26,732 bases of DNA from a virus. The stretch's first letter is position 1. Every line of letters starts with the position of its first letter. The notes beneath the pieces are model-generated. The model was not told where the DNA came from. It did not search any database and saw nothing but the letters and a program-made list of their open reading frames with translations. This document shows positions 1-5,208 of the stretch, one piece after another. The DNA lies in the IMG/VR virus record IMGVR_UViG_3300020416_000058, positions 1-26,732 of that record; one strand, 5' to 3'. A program made the translations under genes and the position numbers.

Positions 1-70
1 ATCTTGTGTTTTCATGTAATTCTGGTGTGCTATAAGTTCTTGCCATACCAAACTTAACTGTATATTTCAT
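1..70 (-). CDS. Hypothetical protein, partial (N-terminus only)
   Basis: Only the first 23 codons lie in the window; the gene continues past its left end. The start codon at 70-68 is preceded on the minus strand by a strong AGGAGG site. The ATG overlaps the TGA of the upstream zinc-ribbon gene as ATGA, so it is the last visible member of the translationally coupled small-gene array. The visible peptide begins MKYTVKFGMARTY. Too little is present for a family call. Confidence 0.6.
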   Translation of the reverse strand, partial: MKYTVKFGMARTYSTPELHENTR

Positions 71-234
71 GCTTCCTCCTGTAACTTTTGAATGATTGAT
101 TTATAAATACTTCCTTCTTCTTCGAGATATATTGTTTTTTGTGTATCTTTATTCCCACAAAAAAAACATTTATTTATAAATTTATCTTGCTCAAAGAAAT
201 GATTATTACATTTAAGACATTCTACTATTTTCAT
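67..234 (-). CDS. Zinc-ribbon microprotein (55 aa, two CxxC knuckles)
   Basis: This 55-residue ORF begins MKIVECLKCNNHFF. It has a first CxxC knuckle (ECLKC, residues 5-9) and a second about 18 residues later (KCFFCGN), the spacing of a rubredoxin-like zinc ribbon. The C-terminal half is acidic and helical. The start at 234 has an AGGAGG site, and the start ATG overlaps the upstream stop as ATGA. The stop likewise overlaps the next gene. Such small zinc ribbons often bind nucleic acid or RNA polymerase, but no partner can be named here. I infer a role in early host takeover only from position in the array. Confidence 0.8.
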   Translation of the reverse strand: MKIVECLKCNNHFFEQDKFINKCFFCGNKDTQKTIYLEEEGSIYKSIIQKLQEEA

Positions 235-593
235 GCTTCCTCCTTTGTTAGTTCATCATACGGAAAATAATCTTTGACTTTATAAATTGCTTCTATCTTG
301 GTAATTTCATCTTCTGGGTACATTGGATCTCCATCATGTACGCAAATACTTTGTCCAATTAAATCACTTGGTTTGTTAAGCCATTCATATTCCGTAAATT
401 CAAACATAGTCCAAACTTTTTGGTCTATGTCTGATATGTAAGAGCTTGTGTGCTCAAAATCCCAATCTGCGTAATCTTCTGCAAATTTATCATCTCCTAA
501 AGCAATTATATTACCTCCACCACCAGCAGTATCACATTCGATAACTAAACTATCCTTTTGGCTTTCTCTGTTAATAAATTTTACTTCTTTCAT
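231..593 (-). CDS. Hypothetical acidic protein (120 aa)
   Basis: I do not recognise a family. An upstream ATG at 608 would add five residues (MEGGR), but those codons are the GGAGGA ribosome-binding site of the internal ATG at 593-591, so the start is placed at 593 (MKEVKFINRES). The protein is acidic and rich in Asp, Glu, Tyr and Trp. It has a glycine run (AGGGGN, about residue 24) and a segment DIDQKVW that resembles DIDQEIW in the next gene upstream. The stop overlaps the zinc-ribbon start as ATGA. It is soluble, with no signal peptide or membrane segment. Confidence 0.8.
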   Translation of the reverse strand: MKEVKFINRESQKDSLVIECDTAGGGGNIIALGDDKFAEDYADWDFEHTSSYISDIDQKVWTMFEFTEYEWLNKPSDLIGQSICVHDGDPMYPEDEITKIEAIYKVKDYFPYDELTKEEA

Positions 594-886
594 TCGTCCT
601 CCTTCCATATTTTTAATTGTTCATCAATTATCAAAGATAAGTCTCGATAAAACTTCATGCCTTCTTCATAATTAGAAGTACAAAAACCTTGCATATTATC
701 CATAGTAAAATAATTATCTTCGTCAATTTGAAGTTCGTCTTTTAGTTTATTTTTGATTACTCTGGCTATATCTTCAGTAATATCCCATTCAACAAAGTAT
801 CTGGCTTTTTTATCTTGCCCTACTTCCTTATCAAAATTACACCAAATTTCTTGGTCTATATCTCCATGCTCTCTATAAAATCTCAT
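590..886 (-). CDS. Hypothetical protein (98 aa)
   Basis: No family is recognised. The longer reading from 904 adds MVGGGR, which again is simply the GGAGGA ribosome-binding site, so the start is taken at 886 (MRFYREHGDIDQEIW). The C-terminal half (NYEEGMKFYRDLSLIIDEQLKIW) matches the pattern of the C-terminus of the 145-aa protein at 1380-1817 (YQQGIKILDELSPKIDQKIIHF), which suggests distant paralogy. It overlaps both neighbours by 4 nt (ATGA), so translation is likely coupled. Acidic and soluble. Confidence 0.78.
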   Translation of the reverse strand: MRFYREHGDIDQEIWCNFDKEVGQDKKARYFVEWDITEDIARVIKNKLKDELQIDEDNYFTMDNMQGFCTSNYEEGMKFYRDLSLIIDEQLKIWKEDE

Positions 887-1110
887 TCGTCCTCCTCCCA
901 CCATTTGTGGATGTGCATCTCATCAACTAACATTTGGCAAACTTCGTACTCGCCATCTGCGTGTTTCAAGATTGCTTTACGCATTATATTGAGATCAATG
1001 TTTCCATTTAAAATCTCAGTCAGCCAACCATCTGAACTATGGTAATCATAGTGTTCAAAAAATTCACAAACACTTTCATAACATACTGCTACATCTAATT
1101 TACTTTTCAT
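883..1110 (-). CDS. Hypothetical protein (75 aa)
   Basis: A small acidic protein beginning MKSKLDVAVCYESV and ending in a Trp/Glu-rich tail (HKWWEEDE). The GGAGGA encoding that tail doubles as the ribosome-binding site for the next gene, whose ATG overlaps this stop as ATGA. Its own start overlaps the upstream TAA as TAATG and is preceded by GGAGGAAG. Two cysteines occur but no paired CxxC. No family is recognised. The tight packing shows it is real, but its function is unknown. Confidence 0.75.
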   Translation of the reverse strand: MKSKLDVAVCYESVCEFFEHYDYHSSDGWLTEILNGNIDLNIMRKAILKHADGEYEVCQMLVDEMHIHKWWEEDE

Positions 1111-1238
1111 TAGTCTTCCTCCACTTCAAATTCAATGTTAGATAGATTTAATTTATCATTAGTTTCCTCTATTGCGTCCTCATAAGTTTCAGCATCTACT
1201 TCAAACTCAAACTGTCCTTTAACTATAAATCTTTTCAT
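1110..1238 (-). CDS. Hypothetical acidic microprotein (42 aa)
   Basis: This 42-codon ORF reads MKRFIVKGQFEFEVDAETYE at its N-terminus and ends in IEFEVEED. The alternating strand-helix-strand character (KRFIVKGQFEFEV, then a helix, then NIEFEVEE) suggests a tiny beta-alpha-beta fold. An AGGAGGAGGAA site precedes the start at 1238, which overlaps the upstream TGA (ATGA). The stop overlaps the next gene (TAATG). It is called from strong translation signals and perfect fit in the array; function unknown. Confidence 0.72.
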   Translation of the reverse strand: MKRFIVKGQFEFEVDAETYEDAIEETNDKLNLSNIEFEVEED

Positions 1239-1378
1239 AGTTCCTCCTCCTCAATCATAATTTCGATTAGTTCTTTATCTGAGTAGTTATATGCACAACT
1301 CAAACACAATTCAAAACCTACTTGGTCTTGCGTTGACCTTTCATCAACTTCTTTTTTACATAATTGACATCTGCTCAT
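1235..1378 (-). CDS. Zinc-ribbon microprotein (47 aa, two CxxC knuckles)
   Basis: This 47-residue ORF begins MSRCQLCKKEVDE. Its first knuckle is CQLC (residues 4-7) and its second is CLSC (about residues 25-28), with a helical acidic tail ending in EEEEL. The layout is that of a treble-clef or zinc-ribbon microprotein, similar to but not a copy of the 55-aa protein at 67-234. It starts one base after the stop of the upstream gene with a weak TAGGTG site, and its own GAGGAGGAGG end serves the next gene. Likely nucleic-acid or protein binding through zinc; the partner is unknown. Confidence 0.78.
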   Translation of the reverse strand: MSRCQLCKKEVDERSTQDQVGFELCLSCAYNYSDKELIEIMIEEEEL

Positions 1379-1379
1379 T

Positions 1380-1817
1380 TCAACACCTACAAAAGTGAAT
1401 TATTTTTTGGTCTATCTTGGGAGATAGTTCGTCTAGTATTTTGATACCTTGCTGATATCTACCATAAAAAGCACAAGACCAACCATCATTTTCAAAAGTA
1501 GAACAAGCATTATTGTGAACTGCGTCTTTAACTATACCGATTACATCAAGTGCGAGTCCTTCATATTCTTGGTCTAGATTATTAAAATCTAGTCCGAACA
1601 TACAAAAATCATTTATATCTTCTGGGTATTCGTTAATCCATTCAAACTCTGGTAGACCTTCGTCATTAAATGTAGGGTTATGTAAATCAGCTTTATTTAT
1701 CAGCCAGATTAAATCCTCATGGTCTGTTTCATAGCCAAAGTGAACGCATCCCCCTCCACTATGGAAGGGGAATAGCTTTTTATTTTTGCTTAGTAATTGT
1801 TTGCTAGTGTCTTTCAT
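1380..1817 (-). CDS. Hypothetical protein (145 aa)
   Basis: No family is recognised. The protein begins MKDTSKQLLSKNKK, has a Gly/Cys/His patch (HSGGGCVHFGY, about residues 19-29), an acidic middle, and a C-terminus that resembles the 98-aa protein at 590-886 (Y..G.K......IDQKI). It ends CRC. GAGGAGG lies 7-10 nt upstream of the ATG at 1817, which overlaps the TAA of the gene before it as TAATG. Soluble, no membrane segments. The His/Cys patch could bind a metal, but that is only a guess. Confidence 0.8.
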   Translation of the reverse strand: MKDTSKQLLSKNKKLFPFHSGGGCVHFGYETDHEDLIWLINKADLHNPTFNDEGLPEFEWINEYPEDINDFCMFGLDFNNLDQEYEGLALDVIGIVKDAVHNNACSTFENDGWSCAFYGRYQQGIKILDELSPKIDQKIIHFCRC

Positions 1818-2143
1818 TAGGCGACCTCCTCAAGTTCGTTTAAATAATCGGCTACGATTTCTTCGCCAATGATATAAGCGTACATATTCACGACTTTTTC
1901 TGGGTCTGATAAATCAGTATGAACTTTTCCGAAATTATCTTGTTCATAATCTTTAATAAAGTTAATTACATTAAACGCCATATCTCCTAGCCATTGTTCA
2001 GCTTGATATGTGCCAATGATGTAATAGTCAGTGTTAAAAGCGTGATGATGTAAATCATCTTTGTTATCTTCTATCCATTCGGCATCTTGGTCGTTAATAA
2101 AATCATCAAAGTATTCTTTGATTTCTTCTTTTTTGTAATCCAT
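1817..2143 (-). CDS. Hypothetical acidic protein (108 aa), first gene of the minus-strand array
   Basis: This is the leader gene of the small-gene array. It is strongly acidic (many Asp and Glu) with a tyrosine-rich C-terminal helix (VVNMYAYIIGEEIVADYLNELEEVA). The start at 2143 follows an AGGAGAA site in a leader that also carries TTAATTAA, as in other leader genes of this phage. A sigma70-like promoter lies just upstream at 2172-2200. No family is recognised. Small acidic early proteins in phages often act as inhibitors or DNA mimics, but nothing here proves that. Confidence 0.82.
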   Translation of the reverse strand: MDYKKEEIKEYFDDFINDQDAEWIEDNKDDLHHHAFNTDYYIIGTYQAEQWLGDMAFNVINFIKDYEQDNFGKVHTDLSDPEKVVNMYAYIIGEEIVADYLNELEEVA

Positions 2144-2171
2144 AGTTATTCTCCTAAAAAAATGGTTAATT

Positions 2172-2200
2172 AATATAAGAATTATTACATATTTTTACAA
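2172..2200 (-). promoter_or_regulatory. Sigma70-like promoter for the minus-strand array
   Basis: Read on the minus strand, TTGTAA (2200-2195) and TATATT (2177-2172) are separated by exactly 17 bp, within the optimal range. The -10 overlaps TTAATTAA (2166-2173), an element repeated in other leaders here. The predicted start point falls about 15 nt before the AGGAG site of the 108-aa gene. Confidence 0.55.
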
Positions 2201-2202
2201 TT

Positions 2203-2211
2203 TGTGCATAA
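2203..2211 (-). other. DnaA-box match (TTATGCACA)
   Basis: Read on the minus strand the nonamer is TTATGCACA, a full match to the relaxed consensus TTWTNCACA. It sits beside a very AT-rich stretch (about 2212-2290) and the GATC/TGCGA repeat field. A single box can occur by chance, so it is weak evidence on its own, but its place next to the repeats is suggestive of an origin. Confidence 0.35.
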
Positions 2212-2468
2212 CTATTTACATAAAATTACATACATATTTTATATAATAAAAGTTAATAAACTTTTTCGTATTTCATTGATATAGATTAATAAACACGATT
2301 TCGACCCCCTCGCACACATAATCAAAATGTTTTCAGTTTGATCTAGTGCGATCTGCGATCTATAAAATAAAAAAAAAATCCGATCTGCGATTTCCAGATC
2401 CGAAAATTCGCCAGATCAATTTGCGATCTGCGATTTATGATCTGCGATTTGCGATTTATAAATAGAAA

Positions 2469-2492
2469 CCCCAAGATCCGAAGATCCTGGGG
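2469..2492 (-). terminator. UUCG-tetraloop hairpin, possible weak minus-strand terminator
   Basis: On the minus strand, CCCCAGGATC and GATCTTGGGG close a TTCG loop as a 10-bp stem with one G-U pair. The c(UUCG)g loop is exceptionally stable in RNA. It is followed by TTTCTATTT rather than a pure U tract, so termination would be weak. On the plus strand the loop is CGAA and the stem has an A-C mismatch, which favours minus-strand function. It may back up the strong terminator at 2684-2721. Confidence 0.4.
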
Positions 2493-2511
2493 CACCATTA
2501 GGAGAACAAAT

Positions 2512-2531
2512 TTGTCGAGAGAGTTCGACAA
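2512..2531. repeat. Perfect 7-bp inverted repeat (hairpin)
   Basis: TTGTCGA (2512-2518) and TCGACAA (2525-2531) flank a 6-nt GAGAGT spacer. It is one of several hairpins packed into the non-coding region. It could be an RNA stem or a protein-binding site. Confidence 0.5.
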
Positions 2532-2573
2532 GTGCGAGTTTAACATTATAAATGTGCGAATTGCTACTATTTA

Positions 2574-2624
2574 GATCAACCGGGCGATCTACCGGGTTGC
2601 GAGCTGCGACTTGCCCGGTTGATC
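2574..2624. repeat. Perfect 12-bp inverted repeat around a 27-nt centre
   Basis: GATCAACCGGGC (2574-2585) is exactly complementary to GCCCGGTTGATC (2613-2624). The 27-nt centre contains two TGCGA copies and a further CCGGG. A 12-bp perfect GC-rich repeat is very unlikely by chance in this genome. It may form a cruciform or long RNA stem. Confidence 0.65.
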
Positions 2625-2654
2625 CCGGGTAATCTTCCGGGCAATCTTCCGGGC
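2625..2654. repeat. 12-bp tandem repeat, about 2.5 copies
   Basis: The unit CCGGGTAATCTT (2625-2636) is repeated as CCGGGCAATCTT (2637-2648) and begins a third time (CCGGGC, 2649-2654). It directly abuts the right arm of the 12-bp inverted repeat. It looks like an iteron or protein-binding array. Confidence 0.6.
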
Positions 2655-2683
2655 TATGCGCGGCCTGCTCCTGATCGCTGGCT

Positions 2684-2721
2684 GAAAAAAAAGAAGGCCC
2701 ACTAGAAAAAACTAGTGGACC
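2684..2721 (-). terminator. Rho-independent terminator for the 142-aa gene
   Basis: On the minus strand, GGTCCACTAG and CTAGTGGGCC form a 10-bp stem (one G-U pair) around a TTTTTT loop. It is followed by TTCTTTTTTTT, a good U tract. It lies about 60 nt past the stop codon at 2780 and should end transcription arriving from the right. Confidence 0.8.
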
Positions 2722-2730
2722 TGGGGGGAT

Positions 2731-2768
2731 GTGGGATTGGGTTTGTATTAGGGAGAGCCCAACCCCAC
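2731..2768 (-). repeat. 11-bp stem-loop preceding the terminator
   Basis: GTGGGATTGGG (2731-2741) pairs with CCCAACCCCAC (2758-2768) with one mismatch around a 16-nt loop. It lies just after the stop codon at 2780 and just before the terminator, so the transcript would end in two tandem hairpins. The same tandem design occurs at two plus-strand terminators. Confidence 0.5.
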
Positions 2769-2779
2769 TGCTTTGGAAA

Positions 2780-3208
2780 TTAAGCATTTATTAAAATTTG
2801 GGTTGGGGTCATTCTAATTCTGAGTGGTTGCCCTTTCGCAATGTTAAGTAATTGAGTTTTGGTAAGTGGTACCGACTCAGCAAAGTCGTCGCCACTTACA
2901 GCATAAGTTTTATCCCAAAGATCTTCTTGGTTAAGGTCAAAACCTTTTGCATATGCGACTTTGAACTTCTTCGCTTTTGCGTCCCATAGTTCTTTGTCGT
3001 TGGTCGCGCCACTCATGACATAGATACCATGGTCTTTTACTAGAATAAAACAAGGAGTCTTTTTTCCCTTGTCATATTCTTCTTGAGTAATGTGACCTTC
3101 TTTAAGCATGAAGTCTTCGTAAGGTACGCTGAATTTGCGCTTTTTAAGTGTCACTTGTGCGATTTCTTTTAATTCGTCGCCAACGAATAACAAGTTTGTT
3201 GTTGTCAT
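2780..3208 (-). CDS. Hypothetical phage protein (142 aa), possibly DUF3085-like
   Basis: The protein begins MTTTNLLFVGDELKEIAQ. It carries a central core FILVKDHGIYVMSG followed by VAYAKGFDL and a VSGDDFAE segment. That order (value/knowledge of a 'live' strand, then YA.G.D, then GGDDF) reminds me of the DUF3085 phage family, from memory only. The start at 3208 has an AGGAGAA site and a leader with TTAATTAA, so this is a transcription-unit leader or at least separately expressed. Its 3' end is closed by a stem-loop plus strong terminator. Function is unknown. Confidence 0.82.
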   Translation of the reverse strand: MTTTNLLFVGDELKEIAQVTLKKRKFSVPYEDFMLKEGHITQEEYDKGKKTPCFILVKDHGIYVMSGATNDKELWDAKAKKFKVAYAKGFDLNQEDLWDKTYAVSGDDFAESVPLTKTQLLNIAKGQPLRIRMTPTQILINA

Positions 3209-3254
3209 ATCTTCTCCTAATATGAAAGTTAATTAATACAGAAAGTATAGCAGT

Positions 3255-3569
3255 TTACGCAGTAGTTTTCCATGTCAACTCTTTGAAGTCATAGCCACCT
3301 AAAACATCAGAGACCAAGTAGCCCCACTCTTGATGATATAAACTGCCATCATGGTCTGAGTCAAACTCGCCATACTTACTATCTGGGTCTGCCCAATAGC
3401 CACCATAGATACCTCCATCCAATTCTTTTTTGTCTAAGAAGAATGAATAATCCATAAAGCCATAGCTATTTATGTGGGCATACATTTCAAAAGTTCCTTC
3501 TGCGAGTTCCAGCTTGAAACTGTAAGGACTTGCGTCCTCCTCTGTTCTGTCTAAGTATGCGTCATCCAT
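3255..3569 (-). CDS. Hypothetical acidic protein (104 aa)
   Basis: An Asp/Tyr/Gly-rich soluble protein (MDDAYLDRTEEDASPYSFKL at the start; DGGIYGGYWADPDSKYGEFDSDHDGS in the middle, with the run split here by description only). The Asp-rich DSDHDG loop looks like a calcium-binding turn but is a weak match to an EF-hand loop. The start lies inside the end of the upstream gene (8-nt overlap) with a GGAGGT site 6 nt before it. No family recognised. Confidence 0.75.
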   Translation of the reverse strand: MDDAYLDRTEEDASPYSFKLELAEGTFEMYAHINSYGFMDYSFFLDKKELDGGIYGGYWADPDSKYGEFDSDHDGSLYHQEWGYLVSDVLGGYDFKELTWKTTA

Positions 3570-3861
3570 TGCTTACCTCCAAAAATCCATAGTCGCCTTC
3601 GTCTTTCATCAATTGAATTAATCTTTCTTTGGCTCTGTTAACCTCGTCCTGATCATATTCTTTGATTTTTTTTGACGCTTCTAGGGTAAAGTCTTCCCCA
3701 GAGCTTTCATCACCAATGAAAAAATCTTTGGTAAAGAAAGAAAAGTAAAGGAATGAATAGCTTCCAAATTCATCTTCAATCCTTTCGTTAAAGCGATAGA
3801 CATCTGTATTCATATCTTCACAGATGATATCGCCACTCTTATCACAAATTATATTTCTCAT
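3562..3861 (-). CDS. Hypothetical protein (99 aa)
   Basis: The protein begins MRNIICDKSGDIICEDMNTD. Two Cys (CDKSGDIIC) are too far apart for a simple CxxC knuckle. A Phe/Tyr-rich strand region (YSFLYFSFFTKDFF) is followed by an acidic, helical C-terminus. The start overlaps the upstream TGA as ATGA, and the stop lies 8 nt inside the next gene. It is part of the three-gene minus cluster 3255-4010. No family recognised. Confidence 0.75.
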   Translation of the reverse strand: MRNIICDKSGDIICEDMNTDVYRFNERIEDEFGSYSFLYFSFFTKDFFIGDESSGEDFTLEASKKIKEYDQDEVNRAKERLIQLMKDEGDYGFLEVSNG

Positions 3862-4010
3862 TTGTACTCTCCTGATCTTTTAAATTTATCTTCGCCGACT
3901 TGAATAACAAAGCCAACCTCCAATGCTTTCTCTAGTAGTTGGTCCTGATCTAGTTCAAAACAAAAACAAGGCGCTTGTTCCAACCATAAAGATTTTTTTG
4001 TGTATATCAT
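3858..4010 (-). CDS. Hypothetical microprotein (50 aa)
   Basis: A longer reading from 4049 would begin MYNISISISLGGI, but those codons cover the promoter region and the AGGAGG site (4012-4020) that serves the internal ATG at 4010, so MIYTKKSLWLEQAPC is taken as the start. The 50-aa product is followed by the next gene with an ATGA overlap. It contains CFCFELDQDQ near the middle and a basic end. It heads the minus cluster facing the divergent promoter region. No family recognised. Confidence 0.68.
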   Translation of the reverse strand: MIYTKKSLWLEQAPCFCFELDQDQLLEKALEVGFVIQVGEDKFKRSGEYK

Positions 4011-4040
4011 AATTCCTCCTAATGAAATTGATATAGATAT

Positions 4041-4070
4041 ATTATACAAAATGAATTATAATTCAAGTAT
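4041..4070. promoter_or_regulatory. Divergent promoter region with palindromic operator candidate
   Basis: This interval lies between the divergent genes starting at 4010 (minus) and 4097 (plus). It holds TATAAT on the plus strand (4057-4062), TATAAT on the minus strand (4046-4041) and TTGAAT on the minus strand (4066-4061). A perfect 14-bp palindrome, TGAATTATAATTCA, spans 4052-4065. The core TATAATTCAAGTAT (4057-4070) is identical to 5199-5212, the other divergent region. The -35 elements are less convincing here than there. Confidence 0.5.
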
Positions 4071-4096
4071 TAATTACATTATTAGGAGGTACAAAA

Positions 4097-4507
4097 ATGC
4101 AATTATTAACAATGGAAAACTCTAGAAAAATTTTAAAGAAAGGATGTTCCTATCGCATAGGGACCAATGCTTTAAATATCCTGGAATTTATTTATGATCA
4201 CCAGGGTTTTAAAAGTAAAAATCCAAATTTTAAAATCACACCACCTGCTTTAAAAGGAGCTAAACAGTCATACTTAAATGGCACTATAAAATGGGTAGAC
4301 CCTATGACTAGGGCTTTATCCGATAGGCAAGAAACTGATTATCGTTTCAGTGCAATGCAAAACATAAGTCACGATGACTTGAGATGCAGAGTGGGTGTTT
4401 TTACTGCATGGAATGGTGAGCCTGTGTGGGTTTTAGAAGAAGGAGAAACAGTTGATGATATAGCATATCAAGATTTAAATGAGATGATGCTTCCTGATCT
4501 TTTTTAA
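4097..4507 (+). CDS. Hypothetical protein (136 aa)
   Basis: A monocistronic plus-strand gene with its own promoter region, an AGGAGGT site 6 nt before the ATG, and a strong terminator 27 nt after the stop. The protein begins MQLLTMENSRKILKKG and has a mixed, soluble composition. A TAWNGEPVWVLEEGETVDD segment near the C-terminus is preceded by a Cys (DLRCRVG). I do not recognise the family. Its isolation between minus-strand genes suggests separate regulation, possibly an early gene. Confidence 0.82.
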   Translation: MQLLTMENSRKILKKGCSYRIGTNALNILEFIYDHQGFKSKNPNFKITPPALKGAKQSYLNGTIKWVDPMTRALSDRQETDYRFSAMQNISHDDLRCRVGVFTAWNGEPVWVLEEGETVDDIAYQDLNEMMLPDLF

Positions 4508-4533
4508 ATGTAGTAAGTAGTCCCACTACATGG

Positions 4534-4565
4534 AAAGGGCGCCTTGATCGGGCGCCCTTTTTTTT
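4534..4565 (+). terminator. Strong rho-independent terminator
   Basis: AAAGGGCGCC (4534-4543) and GGCGCCCTTT (4551-4560) form a 10-bp stem with a 7-nt loop, followed by eight T. A smaller hairpin, TGTAGT/ACTACA (4509-4514 and 4525-4530), lies directly upstream, so the transcript ends in two tandem stems. Confidence 0.9.
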
Positions 4566-4584
4566 GTGGGGGATTTGCGATTTG

Positions 4585-4782
4585 CTATTTAAAACTGCGA
4601 ATTAAAATTTCAAAGTAAAGAACTGCCAGAGCAAGAGCCAGACCAAAAGCCATGCCCATTGAAAAAATTGCCCAGCCAGCTCCTATTGTGAACAAGTGCG
4701 CTTGGATTAGGTTATGTCCCAGGATGGGAAAAATAATGGCACCTCCAACCGAGGTGCCGAATGCTATTAAAGTTATTTTCAT
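4585..4782 (-). CDS. Small membrane protein (65 aa, two predicted TM helices)
   Basis: The sequence is almost entirely hydrophobic: about residues 3-21 (TLIAFGTSVGGAIIFPILG) and about 31-58 (a Phe/Ala/Leu-rich stretch ending AVLYFEILIR), joined by NLIQAHLF. This predicts a two-helix hairpin in the inner membrane with a basic C-terminus (RSFK). It overlaps the upstream 121-aa gene by ATGA. Small phage membrane proteins can be holins, superinfection-exclusion factors or uptake inhibitors. No lysin lies beside it, so holin is only one possibility. Confidence 0.7.
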   Translation of the reverse strand: MKITLIAFGTSVGGAIIFPILGHNLIQAHLFTIGAGWAIFSMGMAFGLALALAVLYFEILIRSFK

Positions 4783-5144
4783 AATGCTGTGGCCTCCAAC
4801 AAGATCTTGCGCTTTTCTACAAAGCTCTCATCTTCGACATTCCAGCAAAGCCAACCACCGAAATAGTAAAGAGTTCTTCCATTTATTTCTTGTGGTTTAA
4901 TGGCCATGATTTCGTCAACGAAGTGACCATCACAACCATCATCAAGATCTGGATTTTCCATCCAATCATTAATGCAACGCTTTACATATCTATAGAACTC
5001 ATCTCTTTCCATGTAAGGCATTGCCCACCCATTCCAACCACGACAATCTGCGTCTAGCCAACAATCGTAAAGTAGTCTTGGGTCTTTGTTTTCGTAATAG
5101 TCATCAAAGCATACATGACTGCGAAACAATTTAAGGTCTTTCAT
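4779..5144 (-). CDS. Hypothetical protein (121 aa)
   Basis: The protein begins MKDLKLFRSHVCFDDYYE and is unusually rich in Trp, Tyr, Cys and acidic residues (DCWLDADCRGWNGW; WLCWNVEDE). No CxxC pair is present. The AGGAGAA site and a TTAATTA-containing leader follow a good minus-strand promoter (5208-5180), and the stop overlaps the membrane-protein start, so the two form one small operon. The aromatic-rich acidic composition recalls the other small early proteins of this phage. No family recognised. Confidence 0.8.
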   Translation of the reverse strand: MKDLKLFRSHVCFDDYYENKDPRLLYDCWLDADCRGWNGWAMPYMERDEFYRYVKRCINDWMENPDLDDGCDGHFVDEIMAIKPQEINGRTLYYFGGWLCWNVEDESFVEKRKILLEATAL

Positions 5145-5176
5145 AATTTATTCTCCTATGAATGATTAATTATTCT

Positions 5177-5204
5177 TTGATTTTATATATACATTTAGTA
5201 TAAT
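5177..5204 (+). promoter_or_regulatory. Plus-strand sigma70-like promoter for the MGMDVYG gene
   Basis: TTGATT (5177-5182) and a perfect TATAAT (5199-5204) are 16 bp apart. Transcription should start near 5211, in the conserved TATAATTCAAGTAT core, followed by TTAATTAA (5218-5225) and AGGAGGT before the ATG at 5249. Confidence 0.6.
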
Positions 5205-5208
5205 TCAA
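5180..5208 (-). promoter_or_regulatory. Minus-strand sigma70-like promoter for the 121-aa gene, overlapping the plus promoter
   Basis: Read on the minus strand, TTGAAT (5208-5203) and TAAAAT (5185-5180) are exactly 17 bp apart. Its -35 overlaps the plus promoter's -10, and its -10 overlaps the plus promoter's -35, so the two cannot be occupied together. Confidence 0.55.

Larger units (their letters stand above)
2340..2676. repeat. Dense GATC / TGCGA repeat field, non-coding; candidate origin
   Basis: Fourteen GATC sites occur in these 337 bases (at 2340, 2350, 2357, 2382, 2397, 2414, 2425, 2439, 2475, 2483, 2574, 2586, 2621 and 2673). Eleven copies of TGCGA, all in the same orientation, lie between 2347 and 2609 and are often joined as GATCTGCGAT. 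Both are far above chance in AT-rich DNA. The right part is unusually GC-rich and full of inverted repeats. Two long minus-strand reading frames cross this area, but they run through terminators and repeats and lack credible start signals. Iterated short repeats, GATC clustering and a nearby DnaA box are features of replication origins; a structured RNA is the main alternative. Confidence 0.6.

Noticed and set aside
2570-2680. GC-rich block as a recently acquired foreign insert
   Set aside because: It shares GATC and TGCGA words with the AT-rich part beside it, has no flanking duplication and encodes nothing.
2343-2787. Two long minus-strand reading frames (2343-2546 and 2416-2787)
   Set aside because: They run through the strong terminator, hairpins and short repeats. 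Their peptides are made of repeat translations such as KSQI, and they lack ribosome-binding sites.
4652-4900. Plus-strand frame across the membrane-protein genes
   Set aside because: It is antisense to two coupled minus-strand genes with good start signals and has no ribosome-binding site.
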